Positions 54,423 through 61,978 of a DNA stretch of 62,173 bases are shown in pieces. Source of the stretch: Cohnella lubricantis (lineage in GTDB: Bacteria; Bacillota; Bacilli; Paenibacillales; Paenibacillaceae); contig NZ_JACJVN010000059.1 of the NCBI RefSeq assembly GCF_014212015.1, forward strand, positions 1 through 62,173. The letters are read 5' to 3'. Every line of letters starts with the position of its first letter. Position 1 is the first letter of the stretch. The translations under genes were made by a program, and so were the position numbers. A model generated the notes under the pieces. It ran no database searches and was not told the DNA's origin. It saw only the letters and a program-made list of their open reading frames with translations.

Positions 54423-55820
54423 TCATAATTCCTTGCGGCTCCGCACTTCGAAAATGCCGAATTTCAAATAGTGGCCTTCTTCGACTCCGCCCAGCTGCGG
54501 ATGGTCCTTGCCGGCTCCTTGCCAGACGATGCGGCGAAGCGTCTTGCCCGCGTCGGCCGCCGCCTCCAGAATCGTCTCCATGAACAGATCCGGGCGCACA
54601 TGATAGGAGCAGCTCGCGGTCACCAGATACCCGCCCTCGTTGATCAGCTTCATCGCTTGCAGGTTGATCTCCTTGTACCCGCGAATCGCGCCGGGCACCG
54701 CTCGCTTCGTCTTCGCGAAAGCCGGCGGATCGAGAATGACGACGTCCCAAGTCCGTCCTTCCGCCGCCAGCGGCTTGGATGTATCAACCTTCTTGCCCGG
54801 AGCGCTGCCGGCGCGCGCAGCCCGCTCTTCGCGGCCTTGCACCTGCTGGCGCAAGAACTCGAACGCGTCCGCCGTCACGAATTCGACACGGTCCGTGAAG
54901 CCGTTGCGCTCCGCATTGCGGCGAGCCGTCTCGATCGCATGCGCCGACACATCCAGACACGTCACCTTCTTCGCGCCGTATTGGCAGGCATGCAGCGTGA
55001 AGCTTCCCGTGTGGGCGAAGCATTCGAGCACCGTCGCGCCGTCCCAATATGGGAACGTCACCTCGTTGCCCTTCGCGTTGACGGGCACAAGCTTGCTCCC
55101 TTCCTCCGTCTCGCGTTCCTCTAACGTAATGCCGCTGCGCACGCCCCAGCCCTTCATGAGCGGCTGAATCGAAGCGCGATTCTCGCGCTGATCGAAGAAA
55201 TACCCCGTTTTCTGACCGCCTTCGATATCTACTTCGACCTTGAGGCCGTTCTCTTCGATCTCGATGAAGCGCGGGCACTCGCCGTACAGCGCGCCCGTTC
55301 GCTCCTCCAAGCCTTCCAGCGTACGCACGCCGACATCGCTTCGCTCATAGACGCCCTTCGGGGAGAAGACGTCAACCAGCGCTTCAAGCCATTGCTCCCG
55401 CGCTTTGTCCATGCCAAGCGTCAGAACCTGCACGACGAGCACGTCCTCGAACCGGTCCACGACAAGCCCGGGGAGGAAGTCTGCTTCTCCGAACACGACC
55501 CGGCACGACTTCTCCGCGCCAACGAAGCGCTGCCGGAACGCCGCGCATTGCCGCAAGCGCCCGCGGAACCAGTCCGCGTCCATCGCCGCCAGCGGCTGGT
55601 AGGATACGATGCGCACCGTAATTTGCGATGCGGGATTCCAATAGCCGGTCGCGAGGTATTGCCCTTTGTGGTCGCGCACCTCAACCAGATCGCCGGGCTC
55701 TGCCTCGCCCTCCTTGCGCTCGATCTCATTCGCATAAATCCAAGGGTGTCCTTGCTCCAGCCGCGGACGGCGAGAGCGGTTCAGGAACATGGCCGCTTGG
55801 GCTGCTGAGTTGTTGTTCAT
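54423..55820 (-). CDS. RlmI-like class I SAM-dependent rRNA methyltransferase
   Basis: 465 residues. N-terminal PUA domain (RRPRLEQGHPWIYANEIERKEGEAEPGDLVEVRDHKGQYLATGYWNP), an EEHEE-type linker, and a Rossmann methyltransferase domain: GYFFDQRENR, ATVLECFAHTGSFTLHACQYGAKKVTCLDVSAHAIETA and WDVVILDPPAFAKTK (catalytic NPP-like DPPAF). Members methylate C5 of cytosine in 23S rRNA (C1962). It carries two insertions absent from usual RlmI: about 35 residues after QPLMKG (ERETEEGSKLVPVNAKGNEVTFPYWDG) and about 25 after LRQQVQG. ATG 55820 has AAAGGCGG before it. Confidence 0.88.
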   Translation of the reverse strand: MNNNSAAQAAMFLNRSRRPRLEQGHPWIYANEIERKEGEAEPGDLVEVRDHKGQYLATGYWNPASQITVRIVSYQPLAAMDADWFRGRLRQCAAFRQRFVGAEKSCRVVFGEADFLPGLVVDRFEDVLVVQVLTLGMDKAREQWLEALVDVFSPKGVYERSDVGVRTLEGLEERTGALYGECPRFIEIEENGLKVEVDIEGGQKTGYFFDQRENRASIQPLMKGWGVRSGITLEERETEEGSKLVPVNAKGNEVTFPYWDGATVLECFAHTGSFTLHACQYGAKKVTCLDVSAHAIETARRNAERNGFTDRVEFVTADAFEFLRQQVQGREERAARAGSAPGKKVDTSKPLAAEGRTWDVVILDPPAFAKTKRAVPGAIRGYKEINLQAMKLINEGGYLVTASCSYHVRPDLFMETILEAAADAGKTLRRIVWQGAGKDHPQLGGVEEGHYLKFGIFEVRSRKEL

Positions 55821-55924
55821 GGCATGATCCGCCTTTCCGGACATGACTTGTCCGATGATCGCATAGATTTGGGAATGGAGCTTGTATTAGGTTCGATAAG
55901 GTTTGGTAAAGGAGCGCCTGACTT

Positions 55925-56884
55925 ATGATTATGTATATCGTCTCGGCATCCGTCTTCGGTCTCGCGCTGCTGCTCGGCGGCATGAAGCTGATGGAGGTCG
56001 CACTCCGGCAATGGGCGGGCAGCCGGCTGCCCGCCGCGTTGGAGCGCACGACGTCGACGCCGTTCAAGGGCTTCCTCGCCGGCACATTCTCTTCCGCGCT
56101 TATGCAGAGCGGCACTGCTGTGACGGTGCTGACGATCGGCCTTGTGAATGCCCGCCTGCTTCCGCTCGCGAACAGCTTCGGCATCATTCTCGGAACGAAC
56201 GTCGGCACGTGCCTGACGACCGAGTTAATGAGCCTGCGGCTTCATCGCTATGCGCTGCCGATGCTCGCGGCGGCATTCGTCATCTGGCTGTGGACGGCGC
56301 TGTCCGGCGAGATGCGCGCGCTTCCGGCGCTGCCTAGGCGTTACGCGCCGCCGTTGCGATACGGATCCGCGGCGCTAGCCGGCTTCGGCTTGCTGCTATT
56401 CGGCTTCGCCGTGCTGCAATCGGTCGGACCGACGCTGCAGACCAGCGACATGTTCATGGACATGATGACGCATGCCGAGAGCTCGCCGGTCTGGGGCTTG
56501 CTTGGCGGCGCGGCGATTACCGCCGCCGTCCACTCGAGCTCGGCCGTCATTGCCATGTCCATGGGACTGGCCGACGGCGGCGTCATGTCGCCGGCGACTG
56601 GCGTCGCAATTATGCTCGGCGCCAACGTGGGCACTTGCTTCACCGGGCTGCTGGCATCGCTGAGCGGCGGCAGAGGCGGACGGTTCGTCGCGCTAGCGCA
56701 AATCGTCCTCAACATATCCGGCGCCCTGCTGTTCTATCCGCTGCGGGGAGCGCTGCTCGCCGCGGCATCCTGGATCGCGCCCGGCGATCCGGCTGCGCAG
56801 ATCGCGCATGCGCAGACGATGTTCAATATTGCTTGCTCGCTGCTGGCGCTGCCGGCTGCCTATATGCTGCTGCGCCGCCGCTAA
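55925..56884 (+). CDS. Na/Pi-cotransporter family protein (YqeW-like)
   Basis: 319 residues, eight or nine membrane helices, two inverted family repeats: GTFSSALMQSGTAVTVLTIGLVNARLLPLANSFGIILGTNVGTCLTTE and GAAITAAVHSSSAVIAMSMGLADGGVMSPATGVAIMLGANVGTCFTG, each with the QSS/T and GxNVGTC motifs of the NptA/PNaS group. No C-terminal PhoU domain. B. subtilis YqeW sits at the matching position near mtaB/rsmE. AAAGGAG lies about 10 bases before the ATG. The C-terminal codons overlap the converging deoC gene by 62 bases. Confidence 0.88.
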   Translation: MIMYIVSASVFGLALLLGGMKLMEVALRQWAGSRLPAALERTTSTPFKGFLAGTFSSALMQSGTAVTVLTIGLVNARLLPLANSFGIILGTNVGTCLTTELMSLRLHRYALPMLAAAFVIWLWTALSGEMRALPALPRRYAPPLRYGSAALAGFGLLLFGFAVLQSVGPTLQTSDMFMDMMTHAESSPVWGLLGGAAITAAVHSSSAVIAMSMGLADGGVMSPATGVAIMLGANVGTCFTGLLASLSGGRGGRFVALAQIVLNISGALLFYPLRGALLAAASWIAPGDPAAQIAHAQTMFNIACSLLALPAAYMLLRRR

Positions 56885-57650
56885 CGATGGCGACGCCGGC
56901 GCTCGTGCCGATCCGGCTCGCGCCGGCCAGCAGCATCCGTACGGCATCTTGCTCGCCGCGGATACCTCCCGACGCCTTGACGCCGAGCTGCGCCGAGACG
57001 CTGCCGCGCATGAGCCGCACGTGCGCCTCTGTTGCGCCGCCCGGCCCGAAGCCGGTCGACGTCTTGACGTAATCCGCCCCCGCAGCTTCGGCAATCCGGC
57101 ATGCGCTCACGACCTGCTCATCCGACAGCGCTCCGGTCTCCAGAATGACTTTGACGAGCGCGCCGCCTTGCACCGCTTGGACAACTGAAGCGATATCCTT
57201 CTCGACGCCAGCTAGATCCGCATCCAACAGCTTGCCGAGCGAGATGACCATATCGATCTCGGAGGCACCGTCCTCGACGGCAGCGGCCGCTTCGAACGCT
57301 TTCGCCCGGGTGGCGCCGGCGCCTAACGGAAAACCGACGACCGCGCACACCTTAACGTCCGTTCCGCTCAGGCGCTCGCGGCATTGGCGAACCCAGCGGC
57401 CATTCACGCAGACGCTATAGAACCGATGCTCCAGCGCTTCCTCGCACAGCTTCGCGAAGTCGGCTGCCCTCGCTTCGGCCTTCAGCAGCGTATGATCAAT
57501 GAACGGAGCCAGCGGCTGACCGGGCTGCCATATGGGGAACCGGCCATGGCCATCCCCGTCCGCGGCATTCCCGCTCGATATACCCGCTCCTGTCAGAGCA
57601 TTATCCGCGCGATATTGTTCTCGATTCGGGCCGTTCCCTTCTTCCTTCAT
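56823..57650 (-). CDS. deoC: Deoxyribose-phosphate aldolase
   Basis: 275 residues. TIM-barrel class I aldolase: FIDHTLLKAEA, SVCVNGRWV, CAVVGFPLGA, EIDMVISLGKLL, the Schiff-base lysine in YVKTSTGFGPGGAT and GVKASGGIR. It cleaves deoxyribose-5-phosphate in nucleoside catabolism. An N-terminal ~45-residue extension (MKEEGNGPNREQYRADNALTGAG...) precedes the fold and is not usual. ATG 57650 has GAGAGGTG before it. The 3' end overlaps the Na/Pi gene by 62 bases (convergent). A long hairpin lies in its leader (57681-57739). Confidence 0.9.
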   Translation of the reverse strand: MKEEGNGPNREQYRADNALTGAGISSGNAADGDGHGRFPIWQPGQPLAPFIDHTLLKAEARAADFAKLCEEALEHRFYSVCVNGRWVRQCRERLSGTDVKVCAVVGFPLGAGATRAKAFEAAAAVEDGASEIDMVISLGKLLDADLAGVEKDIASVVQAVQGGALVKVILETGALSDEQVVSACRIAEAAGADYVKTSTGFGPGGATEAHVRLMRGSVSAQLGVKASGGIRGEQDAVRMLLAGASRIGTSAGVAIVSGGAAAYRQPAAPAASKQY

Positions 57651-57680
57651 GCCGACACCTCTCGTCTGTTCTATGTACAG

Positions 57681-57739
57681 CAAGAGATTCCATTACCGCC
57701 GGCGACCTGCTAGCCTTCCCGTCGTAATGAAATCTCTTG
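57681..57739 (-). promoter_or_regulatory. Long hairpin in the mtaB-deoC gap
   Basis: CAAGAGATTCCATTAC (57681-57696) and GTAATGAAATCTCTTG (57724-57739) pair over 16 positions with one mismatch, loop 27 bases. It lies 14 bases after the mtaB stop and 30 bases before the deoC start. No T-tract follows, so it is either a processing signal or a regulatory leader structure. Confidence 0.45.
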
Positions 57740-57753
57740 TGGCGCCAATCTAA

Positions 57754-59103
57754 TTAGGCTTGAAGAGCAACCGGCGCTTTGACCTCGAGCACCTCTACCA
57801 GCTCGCCGGCGTTCTCGTTCACGCCGCTCTTCGTCAGGCGAACGCGGCAGTGCTTCCGGTACAGGCTCTCATCGCCTTCGATCTCGATCAGCAGATAGTT
57901 GTCCGAATAACCGGCCAGGCGCGTCTTGCCATCGTCGCCAACAACGACGCGTTCTGTAATAACGTCAAGCTCGCGGCCTTCCCACTGCTTGCTGTAGGCA
58001 GCCTGCAGCTTCTCCGACAGGTCGATCAGCTTGTGCACGCGCTCGTGCTTCACTTCCTCATCCACCTGATCGTCCATCCGCGCGGCCGGCGTGCCGGTCC
58101 GCTTCGAATACGGGAACACGTGCATCTCCGAGAAGCCAATCTGCTCCATGAACTTATACCCGTTCTCGAACTGCTCCTCCGTCTCGCCGGGGAAGCCGAC
58201 GATGACGTCGGTCGTGATCGCCACGCCCGGCATCGCCTTCTTGATCTTCTCGATCTTCTCCGCGAATTCGGCCGTCGTGTACTTGCGGCGCATCCGCTTC
58301 AGGATGGCGTCGTCCCCGGCCTGCAGCGGGATGTGCAGGTGGCGGCACATCTTCTTTGAGCTGTTCAGCACGGCGATCACATGATCGTCGATCTGGCTCG
58401 CTTCGATGGAGCTGATCCGGATCCGCTCCAGCCCGTCGATCTTGTCGAGGTCCTCGAGCAGATTCGCCAGACGGTACCCCTCCAGATCGTCGCCGTATCC
58501 GCCCGTATGAATGCCGGTCAGGACAATCTCCTTGTAGCCCGATGCCACGAGCTGGCGAGCTTGATTCAGCACGCTCTCCGGATCGCGGCTGCGCGACAGC
58601 CCGCGCGACCACGGAATGATGCAGAACGTGCAGAAGTTGTTGCAGCCTTCTTGGATCTTCAAGAAGGCGCGCGTCCGATCGGCGAACGCGGGAACGTCGA
58701 GCTCTTCGAACTCACGCGTCTTCATAATGTTGCGAACGGCATTCATCGGCTTGCGATCGCGCTGAATGTCCCCGATGTACGTCATCAGCTTGTCGCGGTC
58801 CTGCGTGCCGACGACAAGGTCGACGCCTTCGATCTCCATAATCTCGGCCGGCGACGTCTGGGCATAGCAGCCCGTTACCGCAATGACGGCGTCGGGGTTG
58901 CGGCGCACGGCGCGGCGGATGATCTGGCGGCTCTTCTTGTCGCCCGTATTCGTCACCGTGCACGTGTTGATCACGTACACGTCCGCAGTCGTCGTCTCGA
59001 AGTCGACCTGCTCGTAGCCTTCCTTCTTGAACAGCTGCCACATCGCTTCGGTATCATAGAAGTTCACTTTGCAGCCTAACGTATAAAATGCCACCGATGG
59101 CAT
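57754..59103 (-). CDS. mtaB: tRNA t6A37 methylthiotransferase MtaB
   Basis: 449 residues. The UPF0004 domain has FYTLGCKVNFYDTEAMW, NTCTVTNTGDKKSRQ and VTGCYAQTSP (three cluster cysteines); the radical SAM domain has IQEGCNNFCTFCIIPWSRG; a TRAM domain ends the protein. It converts t6A to ms2t6A at position 37 of ANN-reading tRNAs. The start is taken at ATG 59101-59103, 9 bases after GGGAGG; an ATG at 59112 lies on the site itself. It overlaps the rsmE stop region, as in B. subtilis yqeU-yqeV. Confidence 0.95.
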   Translation of the reverse strand: MPSVAFYTLGCKVNFYDTEAMWQLFKKEGYEQVDFETTTADVYVINTCTVTNTGDKKSRQIIRRAVRRNPDAVIAVTGCYAQTSPAEIMEIEGVDLVVGTQDRDKLMTYIGDIQRDRKPMNAVRNIMKTREFEELDVPAFADRTRAFLKIQEGCNNFCTFCIIPWSRGLSRSRDPESVLNQARQLVASGYKEIVLTGIHTGGYGDDLEGYRLANLLEDLDKIDGLERIRISSIEASQIDDHVIAVLNSSKKMCRHLHIPLQAGDDAILKRMRRKYTTAEFAEKIEKIKKAMPGVAITTDVIVGFPGETEEQFENGYKFMEQIGFSEMHVFPYSKRTGTPAARMDDQVDEEVKHERVHKLIDLSEKLQAAYSKQWEGRELDVITERVVVGDDGKTRLAGYSDNYLLIEIEGDESLYRKHCRVRLTKSGVNENAGELVEVLEVKAPVALQA

Positions 59104-59108
59104 CCCAT

Positions 59109-59882
59109 TCATCCTCCCAGCTCTCCGGATTCGTACGCGATGGCCGCGAGGGCCACGAGCGCGGCCGTCTCGGTTCGCAGTATGCGCCGGCCGAGGCCGA
59201 CCGCCTTCGCGCCGGCGGCGGCAGCCTGCTCTGCCTCCTGCGGCGTGATGCCGCCTTCGGGGCCGACGATCAGCAGCACGCGCGGCTCGCGCGCCGAATC
59301 CGCTGCAATATCATGGTTGAAGGCGGCGAGAACGGGCTGTAGCCCGCTCCCTCGCCGCCCTTCTTCTTCATAGCAAAGCAAGGTCAAATCATATTCGTCG
59401 AACGAGCTTATGAGCGCCTTCCACGAGCAGACCGAAGCAACCTCCGGCACGATGCCCCGATGCGCTTGCTCGGCCGCTTCCTTCGCGATTTTGCGCCAGC
59501 GCTCAAGCCGTTTGGCCTCCTTGCGCTCGTCGTATTGAACGATCGTGCGCTGCGACAAGAACGGCCGGAAAGCGTGCGCCCCGGCTTCGGTTCCCTTCTG
59601 AATAACCGTCTCCAGCTTGTCTCCCTTGGGCAGGCTCTGGGCGACGGTGACGCGCCAAGCCGTCTCCGCTGCCGAAGCTTGCCTGCTGACGATGTCCGCG
59701 ACCACCTGGGCCGCTTCAACGGTCTGCGCTTTGGCCAGCAGTTCGATTCCCGAGCCGTCGCAGACGATGAACTCATCGCCGGGCTTCGCCCGCATAACAG
59801 TTGCCAGATGACGGGCGTCATCTCCCAGCAGCGTCACGGCCGATTCGCCGATCTGCCCGGGAGGAACGAAGTAACGTTGCAT
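59109..59882 (-). CDS. rsmE: 16S rRNA m3U1498 methyltransferase RsmE
   Basis: 257 residues: N-terminal PUA-like domain (MQRYFVPPGQIGESAVTLLGDDARHLATVMRAKPGDEF) and SPOUT knot with LLIVGPEGGITPQEAEQAAAAGAKAVGLGRRILRTETAALVAL. Methylates U1498 of 16S rRNA. Followed directly by mtaB. Confidence 0.95.
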   Translation of the reverse strand: MQRYFVPPGQIGESAVTLLGDDARHLATVMRAKPGDEFIVCDGSGIELLAKAQTVEAAQVVADIVSRQASAAETAWRVTVAQSLPKGDKLETVIQKGTEAGAHAFRPFLSQRTIVQYDERKEAKRLERWRKIAKEAAEQAHRGIVPEVASVCSWKALISSFDEYDLTLLCYEEEGRRGSGLQPVLAAFNHDIAADSAREPRVLLIVGPEGGITPQEAEQAAAAGAKAVGLGRRILRTETAALVALAAIAYESGELGG

Positions 59883-59953
59883 TAGCGGACATCCTCCCGT
59901 TCAATTCCCAAGCTACATCATACCCTGTCTGCCCGCTTCTCCGCTACTGGCCG

Positions 59954-60667
59954 CTAAAATTTCCAGCCGATAAGCGACGGCAGAATCGGAGATTCCGGAT
60001 GCGAGCCGAAGATGGACGACGCGATCCCATGCATTCCTTCCAGAATGGGCCGGGTCAGCGAGAACAGCGGATCGATCGTCACGTCTCGAAGCGGCGGAAT
60101 GAAGACCAGAAGCAAGAATACGAAGATACCCCATTGCTCGTTCTGCGCCATGCGAATCCGCCAGCTGAGCGGCGCGAACTCCTCAACGATCCGGTAGCCG
60201 TCCAGCGGCGGAAGCGGTATAAGATTGAATAAGAACAAGATCACGTTAATCGTAAGCCAATAATGCAGGAATGTAACGAGCGTATTGACGGCCGCTGACG
60301 ATGGACGGTCAAGCACGCCCCAAGCAACGAGAGCGTAGATGACGAGCAAGACAACCAAGGCGAGCAGCAGGTTGCTGACCGGTCCCGCCGCGGTGACGAG
60401 GATGCTCATCAGCCGCGGCCGCTTGAACCGGCTTCTGCGCACGGGGACGGGCTTCGCCCAGCCGAAGCCCGCGACGATCAGGAACAGCATCCCGAACAGA
60501 TCGAGATGCGCCATCGGATTAAGCGTGACTCGCCCCTGCTCATAAGCGGTCGTATCCCCGAACTTCCAGGCTGTCCACGCGTGCGCGAATTCGTGAACCG
60601 TGAAGGCGATCAGCATCGTCAGAATGACGAAGGGCAGTTCGCTGATAGGATACGGCAGAAAATTCAT
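59954..60667 (-). CDS. Site-2 protease family (M50) membrane metalloprotease
   Basis: 237 residues, six membrane segments. Zinc motif HEFAH at 25-29, and NLIPLPPLDG with the third ligand Asp at ~156. The short form without PDZ domain resembles YwhC/FtsH-like S2P proteins of unknown substrate. ATG overlaps the prmA stop (ATGA), so it is co-translated with prmA; this insertion between prmA and rsmE is not in B. subtilis. Confidence 0.85.
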   Translation of the reverse strand: MNFLPYPISELPFVILTMLIAFTVHEFAHAWTAWKFGDTTAYEQGRVTLNPMAHLDLFGMLFLIVAGFGWAKPVPVRRSRFKRPRLMSILVTAAGPVSNLLLALVVLLVIYALVAWGVLDRPSSAAVNTLVTFLHYWLTINVILFLFNLIPLPPLDGYRIVEEFAPLSWRIRMAQNEQWGIFVFLLLVFIPPLRDVTIDPLFSLTRPILEGMHGIASSIFGSHPESPILPSLIGWKF

Positions 60668-61641
60668 TCGTCAGAGCCTCCCGGCTTGCCCGCCACGAAT
60701 GCGATCCAGTCTTCCTGGCGGACGCGATCGATGATTTCGAAGCCTGCAGCCAGCAACGCCGAAGCTACGTCTTCCTCTTTGTTCTTATAGATCCCGCTGG
60801 CGATATAGATGCCGCCCGGCTTCAGCACATCCATGACATCCGTGATGAAAAGAAGGATGATCTCCGCCAGAATGTTGGCGACGACCAGATCAACCGGCGG
60901 CTGTACGCTGTCCGCCGTTGCCGGCTGGCTCAGCACGCCGAGCAGGTCGCTCTGGCGGACTTCGATGACGTCCTGCAGCCCATTCAGCTTGACGTTCTCG
61001 GTCGCGCTCGACACCGCGATCGGGTCCAAGTCAAGCGCGAGCACCTGCTTCGCACCTAAGCGGATCGCTCCGATCGAGAGAATGCCGGAGCCTGTGCCGA
61101 CGTCGATAACCGTCTCGCCGCCATGGATCGCTCCTTCGAGCGTACGCAAACATAGCGCCGTCGTCGGATGCGTGCCGGTGCCGAACGCCATGCCCGGGTC
61201 CAGCTCGATGATAAGCTCGCCTTCGCGCGGTTCATACGCTTCCCAGGTCGGCTTGATCGTCAACTGCTCAGTTACTTGGAGCGGCTTGAAATACTTTTTC
61301 CAAGCTTCCGCCCATTCGTCTTCGTTCACCTCAGCCGAGCTGATCGTATACTCCCCGGCGTCATAGCCGAACTCCGGCAGTCCGCGCAGCAGCAACGTCA
61401 ATTGCTCGATAAGCTGTGTCGGATCGGTCCCTTCCGGAAAATAACCTTTGATCTCGGCGTAGCCTGCCTTGATATTGTTGAGCGGCTTATCGTACCACTG
61501 GCCGAAGGAGGTATCTCGAGGCTTGTCTTCGGTCCACGACTCCTCGATCGAGACGCCTCCCGCGCCAAGCTCGTTCATATAATGGGCAACCATCTCTTGA
61601 GACTGTTCCGCCGCTAAGACGGTAATTTCGAACCAACGCAA
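60664..61641 (-). CDS. prmA: Ribosomal protein L11 methyltransferase
   Basis: 325 residues from TTG 61639-61641 (LRWFEITVLAAEQSQEMVAHYMNELGAGGVSIEE...), with GGGGAGG 9 bases before. Earlier in-frame starts to 61755 lack a ribosome binding site and run toward the IS element. N-terminal ferredoxin-like domain, then the SAM domain with DVGTGSGILSIGAIRLGA and VVANILAEIILLF. Trimethylates lysines of L11. In B. subtilis prmA follows dnaJ; here the upstream side is replaced by the IS110 end. Confidence 0.94.
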   Translation of the reverse strand: MRWFEITVLAAEQSQEMVAHYMNELGAGGVSIEESWTEDKPRDTSFGQWYDKPLNNIKAGYAEIKGYFPEGTDPTQLIEQLTLLLRGLPEFGYDAGEYTISSAEVNEDEWAEAWKKYFKPLQVTEQLTIKPTWEAYEPREGELIIELDPGMAFGTGTHPTTALCLRTLEGAIHGGETVIDVGTGSGILSIGAIRLGAKQVLALDLDPIAVSSATENVKLNGLQDVIEVRQSDLLGVLSQPATADSVQPPVDLVVANILAEIILLFITDVMDVLKPGGIYIASGIYKNKEEDVASALLAAGFEIIDRVRQEDWIAFVAGKPGGSDE

Positions 61642-61699
61642 CTGTGCTTCCTCCCCGGTATGCTTCCGCAAGCGCTTTATGCGCTTGGATTTGAACACC

Positions 61700-61729
61700 A
61701 TTATACACGTTAAGTTTCGATGGACGCAA
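61700..61729 (-). promoter_or_regulatory. Promoter of prmA operon, -35 touching the IS end
   Basis: Minus strand: -35 TTGCGT (61724-61729), 18-base spacer, -10 TATAAT (61700-61705). The last bases of the -35 overlap the first bases of the IS110-type end, so the insertion may have created or replaced this promoter. Confidence 0.5.
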
Positions 61730-61787
61730 AAAACTTTCATGCCCGTAAAGGCCACAGGCTATGATGAAATAGGTTTCGTGCAGTGTG

Positions 61788-61942
61788 CCACGGACGATAC
61801 TGGCGAGTAAGGGGCCAGTTCAGTTCGTGGTTTTTTTCGGTGACCTAGATCCCGCGCAAAAAACTGTTCGGACAACCTTTGAAGCACAGGCTATTGGACC
61901 GTAGAGTCCGTATAAAAAATTTTCGTTCGTTTCAGGTTGTCC
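61788..61942 (+). ncRNA. Candidate bridge RNA of the IS110 element
   Basis: Two structured domains precede the transposase. First: CCACGGAC (61788-61795) pairs with GTTCGTGG (61823-61830), with an inner ACTGGC (61799-61804)/GCCAGT (61814-61819). Second: GGACAACC (61870-61877) pairs with GGTTGTCC (61935-61942), enclosing a two-sided loop of 18 and 25 bases capped by GGAC/GTCC (61896-61909). A closing stem, a large internal loop and an upper hairpin is the plan of the target- and donor-binding loops of IS110 bridge RNAs. The fold was done by eye. Confidence 0.55.
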
Positions 61943-61978
61943 AGGCCCCCCCCACCCTATTTTGGAGGTTGGTCTACC

